From Hyphomicrobiales bacterium (GTDB lineage Bacteria > Pseudomonadota > Alphaproteobacteria > Rhizobiales > Devosiaceae), in the NCBI GenBank assembly GCA_027487555.1, contig JAIYDI010000047.1, forward strand, positions 124,001 to 188,000: a stretch of DNA of 64,000 nt, read 5' to 3'. A program made the position numbers and the translations under genes. The notes under the pieces are model-generated. The model had not been told where the DNA came from. It searched no databases and saw only the letters and a program-made list of their open reading frames with translations. This document shows, piece by piece, positions 19,301 through 34,300 of the stretch. The stretch's first letter is position 1. Each line of letters starts with the position of its first letter.

Positions 19301-22300
19301 TGCCAACAATGTTGGTGCCGCCGTCGGTCCGGCCGTTCTTGATCGAGCCCGCGGTGACTGTGACAAAGGCGGTGGCGCCGGCGGTGCCAATCTGCGCGAG
19401 CAGAAGATCGCCAACGACCTCGGTAATGTTGAGGTTGAAGTCAACCCCGCCATCGGCGAACGCCGTCAGCGTGCCGCCCGTGGTGTTTATGTCGATATCG
19501 TTGCCTGCCGAGCCGATCGCGGCGCCTGCCCACAGTGTGATCGAGTTGGCGGTGATGTCGATGCCTGGCCAGCCGGCGCCTGCCGCTCCGGCCGGGTTGG
19601 CAACAACGGCGGATAGCCCGTTGGTTGGATCGACAAGATCGACGGCGTCAATGATCGAGGCCTGGGCGCTTAGGCCCACAGCACCACCGGCGATGATGTT
19701 GCGGATGTTGAGGTCGCCCTGCGTTTCGCCGACATAGATATTGTTGGTCGCAGTCGCGGAGAACGTGGCGTTCCAGCGGTCGCTGTCGGAGAGGGTACCA
19801 AGCAGATCGATGCCGACATAATTGTCGGACGAACCAATCGACCCATCCGCCTTCAGCACGATGATGCGGGCGCTGATATTGGTAAAGTCTGTATTGAGCG
19901 CATCGGTGATGGAACCGCCAGCTGCGTAGAGCTGAATCTGGCCGCTGGCCGAGTAGATCATTTCCACCGGCATGTCGCCGACGGTATCGATCCATACGTC
20001 GCCTTCGGCGCGTGCGGTCAGCCCGCCAGCTCCGAGGGCCTTGACCACGATGTGGGCGGCCTGCGAGCCGACCGTTCCATCGCCGCCTTCAAGCACGATA
20101 TCCTTGCCCTGGACGTTGACGCCACCGTCGGACAGGCCATTGATCAGGCCGCCATCAGCCTTGATGCGCAGGGCCTGACCGGTGGCGTCATTGCCGGCCG
20201 TGACCTTGCTCAGTTCCACCGAGCCGCCCGAGCCGAGATAGATGTTCTTGGACGCGGTGGCCGTCAGAACTTCAACTAGGGAAACGTCGATGTCCTCGCG
20301 GTTCGAGATCAGCATGGCAACAACGGATTTGCCGATCGGCGGGCTCTTGGGATCGGCAACGACCACACCGATGGTGACAGCGCGGGCGTTTTCCGAGGCC
20401 GAAAGCTTCAGGTTGCTGCCCGTCATATTCAGCGTGATGGTGTTACCGCTAACACTCAGTACAGTGTAGTAGCGGGCGTCCTCGGTCGAGTTGCCGGTAT
20501 TGCCCGACAGGTAGAGCATGTCGCCCGCCTGAACGTTACCGAAGGTGTCGCCGGATGTGCGGGTGATGGTGCCGGTGGTGGACTTGATGTTCACCGTTGC
20601 GTTCATCGGCGACGCCGACAGGAAGACCACGTCCTGCCGTTCGGCGGCCGCGAGCGCGATGCGTTGGGTGTCGGTCAGTTGCACCGTCTGGCCAGGAGCG
20701 GTGACGAGGTCGATGACGAGGTTCGCCTCGAGGTTGCCGACATTGCCGTTCACCACGGAGATAGTGAGCGAGCGAGCCGATATGTTGTCGTTCTCGACCA
20801 CTACCGTCGTGGACGAAGCCGCCTTGAAAAGGCCGGCGCTGAACGCGAAGAGCAGTTCCTCCTCGGTCCAAACCTTGAAGGTCTTGGCAATGTAGGCATC
20901 GCGCTCGGCCTGCCCCATGACGAAGGCATAGTCTTCATTGTATTCGACGCCACTCTCGAAGAACGAAGTATACAGCGTCTTGTACTTGTTGGTACGCTGG
21001 ATTTCGAGGGTGGAGATCGCCGCGGCGACCTTGGCTTCGATCTCGGACGGCGGATACGCAGTCGGATCCGCGTCGGACTGCGCGGTGAACAACTCGGTGT
21101 AGTAGCCTTCGAGATAGTCGCGTTCGTCGTCGCCGAGCGCGACCTTGAAGGACGGATTGCTGACATCGTCGGGGTCGAGCCCCTCCGCGACCAGTTCGTT
21201 CCGCCACTGCCAGTAGGTGTGGTAGTCGCGAGTCGTGACGTTCTCGAGCGCAGAGATCGTCTCGGTAATCTTGTCCTGAGCGCCGCTGTCATTGGTCAGT
21301 TGCAGGTCGGACCAGACGCCGCTGAGCAACTGCTGCTCGGTGCGCTCGTCACGCTCGGCGAAATCGTCGCCGTCGATAAGGTTGCCGGAGGTGACGGTGA
21401 TGTATGCGTCGCCGCTGGTCGACAGGCTCTGCAGCACAAGGTCGCCCGAATCCTCGGTGATGCGGACGTTGTCCCTCGCAGTAATGTTGACTTTGTCCTG
21501 GAGCCTCCCGCCACTGTCGAGATGCACATCCTGATTGACCGTGCCCACGCCGCCACTCTTGGCGACAAGCGTCACTGCCCCGCCCTTGATCTTGCCGGAT
21601 TCGTAGCCCCCGCTCACCTTTAGAGCCGTGACGATGTTGGCCGGGGTCGTGAGGAACACCGACTGATTGCCGCCAGCCGACACCGAAATCACGGCGAGGC
21701 TGCCGGACATTTCGGAGACGTTGATCACTCCATTGGTTGTAGTGGCGCTGAGGCCAGCTCCGGCACTGCCTGCGTCGCCGGTATCGACAACCAGCGCGTA
21801 GTCGCTGACCACCACATCAGGGTTGGTCGCATCGGGCGCGGCGATGCCGATATTGCTGCCAGCTTTCAGCACGACCTTGTTGCCGGCTACCCATCCCTGA
21901 GTGCCAAGCGCCACGATGGCGCCGTTGGTGTCGATGTCGGTGGTGCCCGAACTGTTGAGGATCGGACCGGCGATCAGCACGCTGCCGCCAAACTTCGAGT
22001 CGATCTCGATATCGGCGGTGGCACTACCGAGGAAGTTGACGGCGATACCATAGTCGCCCTTCACCGAGTGCGTCGCGATTGTCTGGTTGTGAGTCTCCTT
22101 AACCCAGGTGGTCGTGTAGGTCTTCTTGCCGTACCAGGTGCTCTTCTCGCTGCGGCTGACGAGACTGACCTTCTCGGGCTCGACCGGCACAACCGCGGAT
22201 CCATAGATGTATGCATCCGAGGTTTTGGCCGCATCCACGAAGTAGTACGCAGATTCTTCCATCATCTGCGGAACGTCGACGTTCTGCGTTTCACCCCAGC

Positions 22301-25300
22301 TGGAGTCGGCCGGGTCTGGCGACATGGCGTCGATTCCCAGCCAGGCGGAGGTCGACTGGGTGGTGAACTGGCGGGTAAAGGTTTCCTGCCCGACCGAATA
22401 CGCGTAGCGCCAGCCGGTCGTCGGAGCATACGCGGTCGAGGCGCTGATCCCCGTCGTGGATCTGCCCGTCTCGACTTTTTCGTAACCCGAATTGTCTGAC
22501 TTGCGCTGGTAGATCGTTGCGTGCGGGGCGCCGCTGGAGACCCCCTTCGAGGGGTCCTTGATAATCACCTTCCCGACGCCGCGATCTGCAGCGTCAAGCC
22601 GCTTTATGACAATGTCGTAGCTGGTGTTGTTCGCGATCTGAACGTCGGAATAGCCGCCGAGCACGCGGATCTCGCCATTGCCGGTAGAGATTACATTGCC
22701 CTCGATCTCGACATAGCCCCCGGCGACCTTCAACTCCTCAACCTGGATGCGGTCATTTGCGACATCGTAGCGCACGGTGAAGCCGGAACTGGTCAGGCTG
22801 TCGAGAACCACGAAGCCGGTGGCACCCGAAGCCTTGATGTCTGCGATCTCATCGATCGTCGCCTGACCAATGGTCAGTGTATATTGTTCGCGACCCGACT
22901 GGATCAGGCCGTTGACGTTCACATATTGCGAACGAATGGTGACCCGTTCGCCATAAAGGTTCGGCGAACCCGGCACATGGCCCGTCAGAACATTGGTTAC
23001 GGCGGCGTCCGACGATGCGGCGTTGAGGCCATTATTGGTGGTGACACCGGCCGCGACGAGCTTGGCATAGATATCGCCGCCAACTGCGTAGCTCGTGGGC
23101 ATGTTGATGTTGATCGAGCCGCCGGACTCGATATTCAGTTCGCGACCACGGACGTCGGCCGTGATGGTGATGTCTCCGCCCGGTGCACCGATCGCGCCAC
23201 GATTTGTGCTGATGGTGATGGTGCCGTTTCGGCTGATCACGTCTCCGATGATATCGAGTCCCGGCCAGGGCGGCAGGTCCTCGGTCGTCAGCGTGTTGCG
23301 GTTGAACGTATTGAGTATGGTAATCGACGGATCGTTGACGACACTCGGGCCAACCAGAGCGCTGAAGTTCGCGCTCCGGGCGGCTGGATGGTCGACGACC
23401 CCGAAACCGCCTTCAAGCTTGAGCTCGTTGGTGATGTTGGTCGAGTTCCTGCCGGTGACGAAGCTGTTGCCCGCCGCAATGGTGCGTCCCGCGCCCTCAA
23501 TGTCGCTGGTGACGCTGTCGCCAACGAAGAAGACACCGCCATTGTTGTCCGGAATCTGCACGCCCTTGATGGTCATGAAGGCGGCGGTCTGGTTGTCGAT
23601 CGAAACGCTGGCGTCTCCGGGCGCATTCAAGCTGCCATTGCCGCTCAACTGGTCGGATATGATGTCGATCTTGCCCGCTGCAGCGTAGACCGGATCGACC
23701 ACCACGGTGATCGCTTCCTGCTCGCGGGTGATGAAGTCCCACATCAGGTCGCCATTGCCGTCGACACGCTGGACAAGGTTGCCGCCTACCAGTTGGTAAA
23801 CCGGCACCCGGTTGTAGAGGCCGGACGCCTCCATTTCGACCTGCAGGCGAGCAATCTCACCTTCGTAGAACACCTCAAGGATGCTTGGCTCGCCGTTCGG
23901 GCCGCGGTTGACGCCAGCATAGCGCTTGAGCTGCGCCTCGGCATCCTCGAGCGCCTTGGTCAGCGAGTCCTTCACCAACTGCACCGAGGTGGTGAAAGTG
24001 ATGTCGGTGATGCCGTCGCCATCCTGGTCGGTGCCGGAATAGTAGACGCGGTAACCGGATGTGCCCGAACCGAACTGCTTGAATTTGACTGCGCTGCCGC
24101 TCGGCGGAACGCCAACAGGATTGCTGTTCACGTCAAGCGACAGGATGGCCAGGACGGTGAGCGTCTGGTTGCGCTCGATGCCGGTCAACAACGCGCCATC
24201 AACCACGACGGTGCCGTGCGCGCTGGCGAGTTGGTCGCCGGTGTAGAGCGCCTCGGGATTGCCGCCGAAGAAGCTGTCGACGGCGCCGCCAACGGCAGTC
24301 GTCCAGTTCGTCGCCTTGCCCTTGGCAAGGATGTCGGCGAAGCCGTAGCGCTCGGCATGCAGCTTGATGTCACGCGCCGACTTGATCGTGACGTTCGAGC
24401 GCACCTCGATGTTGTTGTTCTGGAGCAGCCAGGCGGTCACATCCATGTCGTCGATCGGGATGGCCGATCCGGCGAACGCATCGGCGCGCGCATCGATCTT
24501 GTACTGGTCGCGGTTGTACTCGGTGTCGGTGCCCGCCGACAGCAGCACATCGCCCCGCGCTTCGAGGGTGGTGCCGCCGCCCGATCCGGTGCCAACGATC
24601 ACGCTGTTTGTGGGACGCACATCAATCGTCACATCCGTCACGGCGACCGTCCCGACGCCATACGTCTCCGAGTTCACGGCGCTCTGCAGGTCGCCGCTGC
24701 TGCGGGCCGACATGAGGATGTTGCCGGTGCTCTTGATGGTGACGCCATTGCCCACGATGACGCTTGCGACCAGATGCGTTGCGTCGACATGCGACTCGGC
24801 GCCGAGGCCGGCAAGCGCGCCGCCCGTCGTGAAGGAGACTTTGTCGCGCACAAACACGTAGTTCGTGGCGCGCAAAGCCACGTCGCCACTGGTGCCGATG
24901 ACGGTAAGAGATGCGCCGTCATTCACGAACACCCGCGTATCGAGCACGATATCGGTTTCGGTGATGACGCCCGCGCCGCTGATCAGACCGGCGGTGGTGC
25001 CGTTGATCGAGTCGGTCCAGTTGCCGCTGCTGTCGAAGGTTCCGGTCTTGTAGGCGCGGTTGATGGCGTCGGCGGAGATGGCGCGAGCCTTCACCTGCGA
25101 ATTGGCCGCAAACACGACGTCTGCGGTGGAAGTTATCAGGTTCTCTGCCTCGGCGCCGGCGCCCGACAGGGCACCGTAGGCGTTGGTGATGACCCGGGCC
25201 TCGACCTTGCCGGTATGGTCGGCGACGAGTTCAACCTTGCCGGTCGCCGAGGGATTGGTGCTGACATCGATGTTGGCACCCTCGCCCACCGTGGTGATCG

Positions 25301-28300
25301 TAGTGGCGCGATTGGTCGATGTCGGGGCCGCTGCGGCCCCGGCAAGCACGCCGCCGGCGCCCGAGGTTGCAACCGTGTCGGTGCGGTCGGTTGAGCGCGC
25401 CACCGCCTTGAATGAGCCGGCGAAGATGTCAGCGTCGCCGATTGTGACGTAGGTTTCGGAGTCGGACAGCGAGGTCGACTTTGTAATGCCCGCTGCGATG
25501 AGGCCGCCGGCCGTGCTGTCCGAAGTGGCGCGCTGGCGGGTAATGCCAGCAGCGGTGAGCACGACGGCGCCCGATGCGGTCAGCACCGCGCCGTGCAACA
25601 CTTGAGTGGTTACGTCTGAAAAATCCGTCGCCTCTGTGATCGTCGCATCCACGCCGATGAGACCACCCGTAGAGCCGTTGGCCTCGGCTTCCGCCGATAG
25701 GGCATTGGCGTCCGCCAGGTCGCGGTTTGCGGTCGCGCTGATGCTGCGCGCCGTAATGGCGCCGCCGAGCGTCGTGGTCACAGTCGTGTCGACGGTCGAG
25801 ATTGCCTTCGAGACACCTACGGCCAGCGCGCCGGCATGGATGCCCTGCGCCTCGGCAAAGGCCTGTGGCTTGGCCTGGCTGAGCAGAACGACCGACCCTG
25901 CCTCAATGTCGCCCGAGAGTTCAGCGTCCACCACGCTGATGATCGAAGAGGTGGCGAGCGAGCCGCCGGCGGCGACACCGATACCGATCGAAACCGACAG
26001 GCTCAACGTCTCGGCAGAACTGGAAGACACATCCAGCGCCAATATGTTTATGGCACCGGACACACCGAGTTTGCTGGCTGTGATGCTCGCCTTGGTGTTT
26101 GTGATGATGGTGTTCTGCGCATCTGCGCCACCACCGGAAACCGCGATCAGGCCAGCCGCAACGCTCGCGGTTTCGGAGACCGCAGTGATGATCGAACGTT
26201 CTTCGGCCCGCAGTGTTACCGACCCGGCGGTGACCCCGGTATCGGCTCCAGAAATGCTGGCGCTTACGGTATTGTTGATGATGTTCTTGGCCAGTGCCAC
26301 GCCGATGGACGCAGCGCCGCCGATGGAGAACGACGCAGCCAGGGAAGCGGCGCCAACAAAGGTGTCTATACTGCTGCCGTCGTAGGCGGCGACGGTGATC
26401 GAACCCGCATCGATACCACTGGCGCCGTCGCCGGTTACCGCCGCCTCGACGTCAACGCCGATGAGGTTCTGCGCACTGCCACCTGCACCGGCGCCGGCAC
26501 CGCCGAAGGTGCCCGCCGAAACGGCAACCGAAGCTGCTGCCACTGTGGCATCGACAGATTGGGTCGAGTCCACCCGCACAAGCATGGCACCGACAAGATC
26601 GACCGAACTGTTGGCAACATAGGCCTTGATGTCGTTGCCAGTCCGCGTGTCGCCTTCGTAGCCGATGCGGTTCTGCGCCAGCGCCACGCCCACAGAGGCC
26701 GCGACGCCGACGACGCCGCCTATGGAGAGCGAAGCGGCAACTCCCAAGACAAGCGCGTCGATTTCGGAATTGCCCGCCGCGGTGACGGAGAGACTGCCGG
26801 CATCGATGACGCTGTCCTCGACAGAGGCCACCACGTCGCCGCGAATATCATTGGTTGCTTCGGCACCGGCACCCGCCACAGAAACGCCGACCGCCCCACC
26901 ACCGCTGATAGCGACCGCAGCAGCCACCGCCACTGCATCGATCGATGCCGACTGGTTGGCACTGACCGTCACCGCGCCAACCACGTCCATGATATCGTCG
27001 ACGTTGTCGATAGAGGCCGAAACGTTGTTGGTTATGGTGTTGTAGGCGAGGCCGACACTGACGGACACCGCCACCCCGACGACGCCGCCGATGGACGCCG
27101 CGATGGCGGCTGCGCCAACATCGGCGAGAATGATCGATCCGTCGGCAGCCGAGATTGCCACCGAGCCGGCATCTATGCCGCCAAGGGCAGTGCCGTCGCC
27201 ATCAATAAAGGCGCTGACGTCAACGCCGATGCTGTTCTGTGCGCTGGCGCCCGCCCCTGCTCCGCCGACGCCGACGGTTCCGCCGCCCGCTGCCGCCACC
27301 GAACCTGCGGCGACAACCGCATTGATGAGTTGAGCGGAAGTCGCCTGGACCAGCAGGGCCCCGGCGACGTCCACGCGTGAGTTGCTGGTATGGGCCTTGA
27401 TGTCGTTGCCGACCCGGGTTGTGCCGGAATAGCCGATCAGGTTCTGCGCAAGCGACGCACCGACCGAAAGCGCGACACCGGCTACGCCGCCGAAGGACAC
27501 GGACGCCGCCACGGCCAGCACCGTGGCGTCGATTTCCGAGGTGCCACTTGCGGTGACCGATAGGGAGGCGGCTTCGACGACACTGTCCGCCACATAGGCC
27601 TCAACGTCGCCAAGAATGGTATTGATCGCCTCGGCGCCAGCACCCGCTACCGAAACGCCGACCGTGCCACCGCCAGCGAGGGCTACCGCCGCCGCTGCCG
27701 CGATAGCATCGATTGATGCCGACTGGGTGGCACTGACCGTAACCGCGCCAACGACGTCCAAGGTGTCATTGACGTTGTCGATATAGGCGGCAACGTTGTT
27801 GCAGATGGTGTTGTAGGCGAGGCCGACGCCCACGGAGATCGCGCCGCCGCCAGTGCCACCAATGGCCAAGGTAATGGCGGCTGCGCCAGCATTGGCGACG
27901 ATGGCCGAATCATCGGTTGCGGATACCGAAACGGAAGCCGCATCAATGCCGCCGATGCTGCTGCCGTCGCCATCGATATAGGCCTTGGTAGCGACAGAAA
28001 TAAGATTGCGCGCCGCGGCGCCCGCACCGCCACCGGCGATGCCGGCCGTGCCGCCGCCAGACGCAGCTACCGAGCCGGCGAGCACCAAGGTGTCGATCTT
28101 CTGATCGGACAGCGCTGTCAGAGAGAAGGCACCGGCCGCGTTGATGCGGGAATTGGCGGAATATGCCTCGACCGCGAAGGTCAACATGGTCTCGTCGAGC
28201 GTGTAGCCAATAGAGTTGAGCGCTACAGCCGCGCCGATGGCGATGGCTACGCCCGCCGTACCGCCGAAGCTGATCGACCCCGCCGCGGCGAGCACCAGCG

Positions 28301-31300
28301 CCTCGATCTCGGAGTTGCTCAGCGCTGTCACCGAGAGCGTTCCACCGGACGTGAGGATGCTGCTGTCGATGAAGGCCTTGGTCGAGCCGAGGATGACGTT
28401 GGTTGCCGCAGCTCCGCCGCCCGAGAACGCAACGGCTGCCGTGGGAGCTGCTGCAGCGGTGATGGCTGCCGCGGCAACCTGCGCCGAGATGGTCGCGTCC
28501 TGTTCGGCCGTGATGCTGAGGGCGCCGTTCAAGCGGGACGTAACGCCGGTATCGGCTGCCCTGATTGACGCCTCGACGGAACTGTCGATCTCATTCTGCG
28601 CCACCGAGATTGCGATGCCAGCGGCAACCGCGTTCGAACCGCCCAGCGAGGCGGCAATGGCGGCGGCTCCGGCAAAGGTCGCAATTTCGGAATCGTCGGT
28701 TGCGCTGATGGTGACCGCGTTGGCGATGATGCCGTTCGCGCCGTCGCCGTCGATGCCGGCATAGGTGGAGATGCCGATCCGGTTCTGCGACGTGACGCCG
28801 GCGCCCGACAACGCCACGCCGTTCGAGAAGCCTCCCGCCAATGCAACCGAAGCCGCTGCGACATTCGCATCGATGCGCATGGTAGTCGCGGCCGTGACGG
28901 CAAGATGGCCACCCGCGTTGACGCTCGAGCGCTTGATTGCGGCAGAGACAGTCTCCCCCTCGGAGTCGGAGAGATTGCGGAAGCCAATCATGTTGAAGGC
29001 GAGCGAAGCGCCAATGGCAAAGGCTACGGCGTTACCGCCGCCGATGGCGATCTGCGCTGCGGCAGCAAGAATCGTGGCGTCGATATTGGCGGTAGACGCA
29101 GCGTTCACCATGACGTCGCCACCCGCTGTGGTGGTCAGCGCGGTGTCATCGATAGTGGCTGTCGTCGAACCGGAGATCGTGTTGAACGCGGTTGCGCCAC
29201 CACCACCGACGGCCGCCGAGGTGCCCGCGCCCGCGGAAACACCCACGGCCACGGCCGTCACTTCGGCTTCGATCAATGCGGTGCTGAGCGCCTCGACCGT
29301 TACCGCGCCGGCCGCGTTGGCGGTCGGGACATTGTCGATATAGGCCTCGACATTGTTCTCGATGGTGTTGCGGGAAATGCCGAGGCCGATCGAGACCTGG
29401 GTTGCGCCGCTGCCGGAAACCGACGCGCCGATCGAAGCCGCGAAAAGCGTCGAGGTTATGGTCGATTCGTCCGTGGCGCGGACAGTGATGCCGCCATTGT
29501 CAGCGGTGATCGTCTTTGTCGAACTGCCATCGATAAAGGCAGCTATATCCGTTGCGACACGATTAAGCGCCATGATGGCGCCGATGCTGACCGAGATGTT
29601 GCTGCCGCCCAGGTTCAGGCCGAGCGAGATCGTGACGTTCGAGACATCCGCCTCGACACTGGCCATAGAATCTGCGGTGACGCTGATCGAGCCGGCGGTG
29701 ACGATTGAGTTCACGATCGACGCCACGACCTTGACGGGGTCGGTATTGCCGATCTCGGCGCCGAAGGTGTCGCCGATGTTGAAGATGAAGTTTTGCGCTT
29801 CAAGACCGATGGTGTTGAAGGCCAGCGTAACGCCAACGCTGACATTGGTGCCGCCGCCGACCACACGTGTATCCGCCTCTATCGAGGCCGTGATGGCGGC
29901 GATATCGTCGGCATCGACGATCAGAGCGCCAGCCGCAGCGGTCGCTGACGAGTCGACGACGGTAGCCGTGGCGCCTGACAGGACGTTGTTGGTGGCGATG
30001 ATGGCGTTGACAGCCGCGCTGGTGCCACCAGCAAAGGCGCTGCCGCCCGCTGCAGCGGACGTGCTCTTGTTGGTCGAGGTGATCACGGCGCTCTCGGTCG
30101 CCCGCACGGTGATGCCGTCGTCGCCGGTAACTACGGCTTCCTTGATCTGGGCTTCGGCGCCGCCGCGCACATCGTTGCGCACGATGATGCCGCCGACCGC
30201 CGCCGCTTGGGAGGCGCTGAAATTGGTCAGCGCCGGCATGAAACCAGTTATCTGCTCGAACGTGTCGAGCGCGGTGAGGTCAATGAGAACCCAGTCCACC
30301 GCTGTCGCAAAGTCTGTCGTGCCGAGGTTGAAGCTGACGGCCGGAGGCGGCGCATCATCCACATCGTCCGGACGATACTGGTACAGGCTCCCGTCGCTGG
30401 TGCGGACAAGATCGCCCTTCAGTACATCCTGCACGCCCGAACTGGTGGTGAACTTGTAGTCAAGCAGCAGGGTCTGCAGAAGGTCGCCGACGATCGAGAT
30501 CCCGCCGTCATTGCTCGTCGTCGACTGGGCCTTCATCGCAGTGTCGGCGATCACCGAGGCGTCGTCCATGGCCTCAACCCGCAGCGTGCCGCCCGCATCC
30601 ACGCGTTCAGTACCGTCGACGACGTTGTCGATATAGGCCTTGGCCTCGGCGCTCACGATGTTGGACGTGATGATACCGCCGATTGCCTTGCCACTGGCGC
30701 CATACAGCGCGGAGGCGGCGGACGTCGCGTCGTTCGAGACATTGGCCTCGATCTGCGCCGTCGACGTCGCCGTCACGTCGATATCGCCACCGGCGCTGAC
30801 ACTGGCGTCGAGGATATAGGCTTCGGTAAGGGCAGGGTTCTCGTTGTCGAAGGCCTCGCTGATTGCCGGGTCGCCGATCAGCGCATCAACGGCATTGAAC
30901 AGGAAGTTCTGCGCGTTCCAGCCGATCGAATTGAACGCCAGCGTCAGGCCCACTGCGGTGGCGCCGGAGGTCGTGGCGGACAGATTCGTGGCGTTGATCG
31001 CCGAACTGTTCGTTGCATCGACCAAAACGTCGCCGGTCGCCGCCGTCAGCGCAGCATCGTTGCCGACGTAGGCGCGTGCCTCTGACAGCACCACGTTCGT
31101 GGCGATCACGCCGTTGACCGCAATCACCGAACCCGAGCCATAGGCGCTGCCGCCCGACGCAGAAGCGGCGCTGTCGGCTGTTGCAAGAATCGTCGCGGTT
31201 TCCTCGGTGACGATCGCAACATCGCCATCAGCGGCGGTCACGATGGCGTCCGAGATATAGCCTTCGACCTTCGCGTTCACCTGGTTCATCACCACAAGCG

Positions 31301-34300
31301 CGCCGATGGCCAGCGCGTCGGAATCGGTGACGTTGTAGCCCTGCGGGATGATCGAGCTCTCGGGGGCTTCTTTCCAGTAGTCTAGGTCAAGGTATGAGTT
31401 GTTAGCGAGGTCGACCCTCTCGGATACGCCCATGTAGACATAGATGCCGCCGGCCTTGCCGCCGACTTCCAGCCACTTTGTATCTTCGGTGAAGTCCACC
31501 CCGACGAGGTCGACGTCTTCCCAGGCCGCCGCGCCGATATAGCGATAGATGCTGCCCTCGGCACCTCCGGCCGCGTGACCTTCCGTAACCTCGACGTCGT
31601 CGCCGACTTCGATGGTCACGATCTTGTCTTCATCCAACCCGTCCAGAGCCGTTGTGTGCTCGACGGAGGCATAGTCGTCGTCGAGCCGGATGCGGTCGCC
31701 GAACGTCACGTCGCGGAACTTGGTGCCATCGCTGTCTGCGACGGAGTCGTAGTCGGCCGCCACGAGGTCGTTGATGGTTTCCTGGATGACGGCAACCCCG
31801 CCATCGTTGGTGGTGGTCGACGAGGCGACCATCTTGGAGTTCGAGAATATGCCTGCCGCGTCGGTTGCCTCGACGCTGATGTCGTTGCCGGCGGTGATGG
31901 CAGCGCCGCTGAGTGCTCCCGAGTTGTCGATATAGGCTTGGGTCAGCGTATTGACCTTGTTCGACGACAGGATGCCGCCAAAGCCTTTGCCAGAGGCATT
32001 CGCCAAGGCAGACGCGGCGGATTCGGCTGCATTGCTCATGGTGGCGTTCAGTTGTGTGGCGCCAAGCGCCGTCACCGTCACATTAACGCCGGCATTCACG
32101 TCGGAATTGACGATGCTGGCAATTGTGGCGATCGGGTTCGAGCCGTCGAACGCGTTGGCCAGCTGCGGGTCGCCGATCAGCGCGTCGAGCGCGTTGAAGA
32201 GCACGTTCTGCGGCTTCCAGCCAAGTGAATTGAACGCCAGAGCAAAACTGCCAGCGGACTGTTCGCCGCCGCCAGAAGTCAGGGTCGAGGACTTGAGGCG
32301 CGCATCTATGCGCGCGACATTCTCGGCATCCACGCGCACGGATCCTGCGGACGCATCTGCATTCGCCGCTTCGATGCGAGCCGAGGCGCTGCCCTGCACC
32401 AGGTTCGTCACGATCTGGGCGTTGATCGCCACAACGTCGCCGCTGCCAAAGGCAGAACCGCCAGAGGCGCTGACATTGGAGGTTGCATAGGCCGATAGCG
32501 TCGCCGCCTCGGAGGCCGAGACCACGATGTCGCCCGTGCTGGCGACAACAGTTGCGTCACTTATATACGCATCGGCACCGCTTCTGAGGTCGTTCAGCAC
32601 GACCATGCCACCAAGCGCCTGGCTATCAGAAGCGGTGAGGTTGCCGATCTCCGGAAACAGGATGTCGCTCCAGGCCGCCATATCGACCTGCACGAACCGT
32701 GCGTCATCGTCGAAGCTTGCAATCGAAGACAGGTCGATGCTGAGGGCATCCTCGCCGAGGAAGCGGAAGACCTTGCCGTACTCCGCCGACTCGGTGCCGT
32801 CCGGGAGCTTGCCGACCATCACCAGGTCGTCCTCTTCCAGCGTCTGCGTGCCGGAACGGTTCGTGTAGTAGTAGGTATCGGCACCGAGCGCGTCGAGCAC
32901 ATCCTTGAGCGCGTCGACGTTGTTCGCGGTCAACGATTCGACACTGACCTTGATCGACGCATCGATGAAGGCTTGGTCATCGGCGGAGATCGAGACTCCA
33001 CCGGCGCCGGTCACGGAGGTCAGGTCCGAGCCGGTCGTCGGCTCGACCGCGCTCACGACATCGTCGATATAGGCATTGGCGCGCGAAGACACCTTGTTCA
33101 TCGCGATCAGCGCGCCGGCCGACTGACCTGACTTGCCAAACTTGGCAATGACGGCGAATTCGTTGGCGTTCGTGGCGGTGGTTTCGCTGCCGGTGACCGC
33201 GGTGATGCTGCCCGCTGCGTCGGCTTCGACCGCGATGGCGCCATCGGAAGCAACCACGGAGTCGAGGATGAAAGCAGTAGCGCCCGAGGGTGTCTCGCCC
33301 GAGAACGCATCTCCGATTTCGCTCGAACCGATGAGCGTATCGATGGCGTTGAACAGCACGTTCTGGCTGGCCCAGCCGACCGTGTTGAACGCCGCGACCA
33401 CGCCGAGCGCGTCGCCCTTGGTATAGTGCACTGCGCCGAGCGCTGTGGCGCTGATGCTGGCGTCTGCTTCGGCACGCACGACGATGTCGCCCACGGCCGT
33501 GACGGCGGAACGATCAACTGAGGCCTCCGCCTCGCCCAGCACGGTATTGGTCACCACGACGATGGCGCCAGAACCCTGGCCCGCCACTACGCTGGTGTCG
33601 GAGGCCTCGATGAACGCCCGACCGGTCGCAATCACTTCGGCCGCGCCTTGGCCGGCATCGACATTGGAAGTGAGGATATAGGCCTTGGTGTCCGAGCGTA
33701 CATCGTTGCGGCTGATGAGCAGACCGCCGCCTTCGGCATCGCCGGTACTGAGGCCCACCGCCTGCATCCCGGTCTTAACGATGGCCGGCGGCAGGACCGT
33801 CGTATCTTCGACCTTCTTCCACAGGCCGATATCGGTGAAATCGAGCGCCCCGCCGAGATCTAGCGTCTGCGTCGTCCCCATATACTTGTAGAGGTCGCCT
33901 TCGCCATCGACGCCCGGCACGAACAGCAGGTCGCCGAAGATGATCTCCCGGGTGCCTGAGGACGTGGTGAACTTGTAGCTGTTCTTGAACGAATTATAGA
34001 GGTTGTTGATCTGGCCGGCGCCCAGGTCGTTGGTGGCCGTGGAACTGGCCTCGATGTTGCTGAGCGCCTGAATGGCCGAGGTTTCGTCGGCGAAAAGATG
34101 CACCCCCTCGGAGACTGTCGTCGAGTTTTCGATCCGCGCGCTGCTGCCGCTGGCCACCATGTTGCTGGCGATGATGGCGGCAAAGGCTCCGGCGCCGGTA
34201 TTGTAGAGGTGCACCGCGTGGTCGGTGGCGTCGGTGCCGACTTTCGACAGGATGTTGGCGGCGTTGACAGCCTCCACATTCAGCTCACCGCCCGCGGTGA

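Noticed and set aside
22521..25394. 957-codon plus-strand open frame
   Set aside because: It is antisense to the giant gene; its translation is low in complexity and without family marks, and long antisense frames are expected opposite high-GC Asp/Gly/Val-rich coding sequence.
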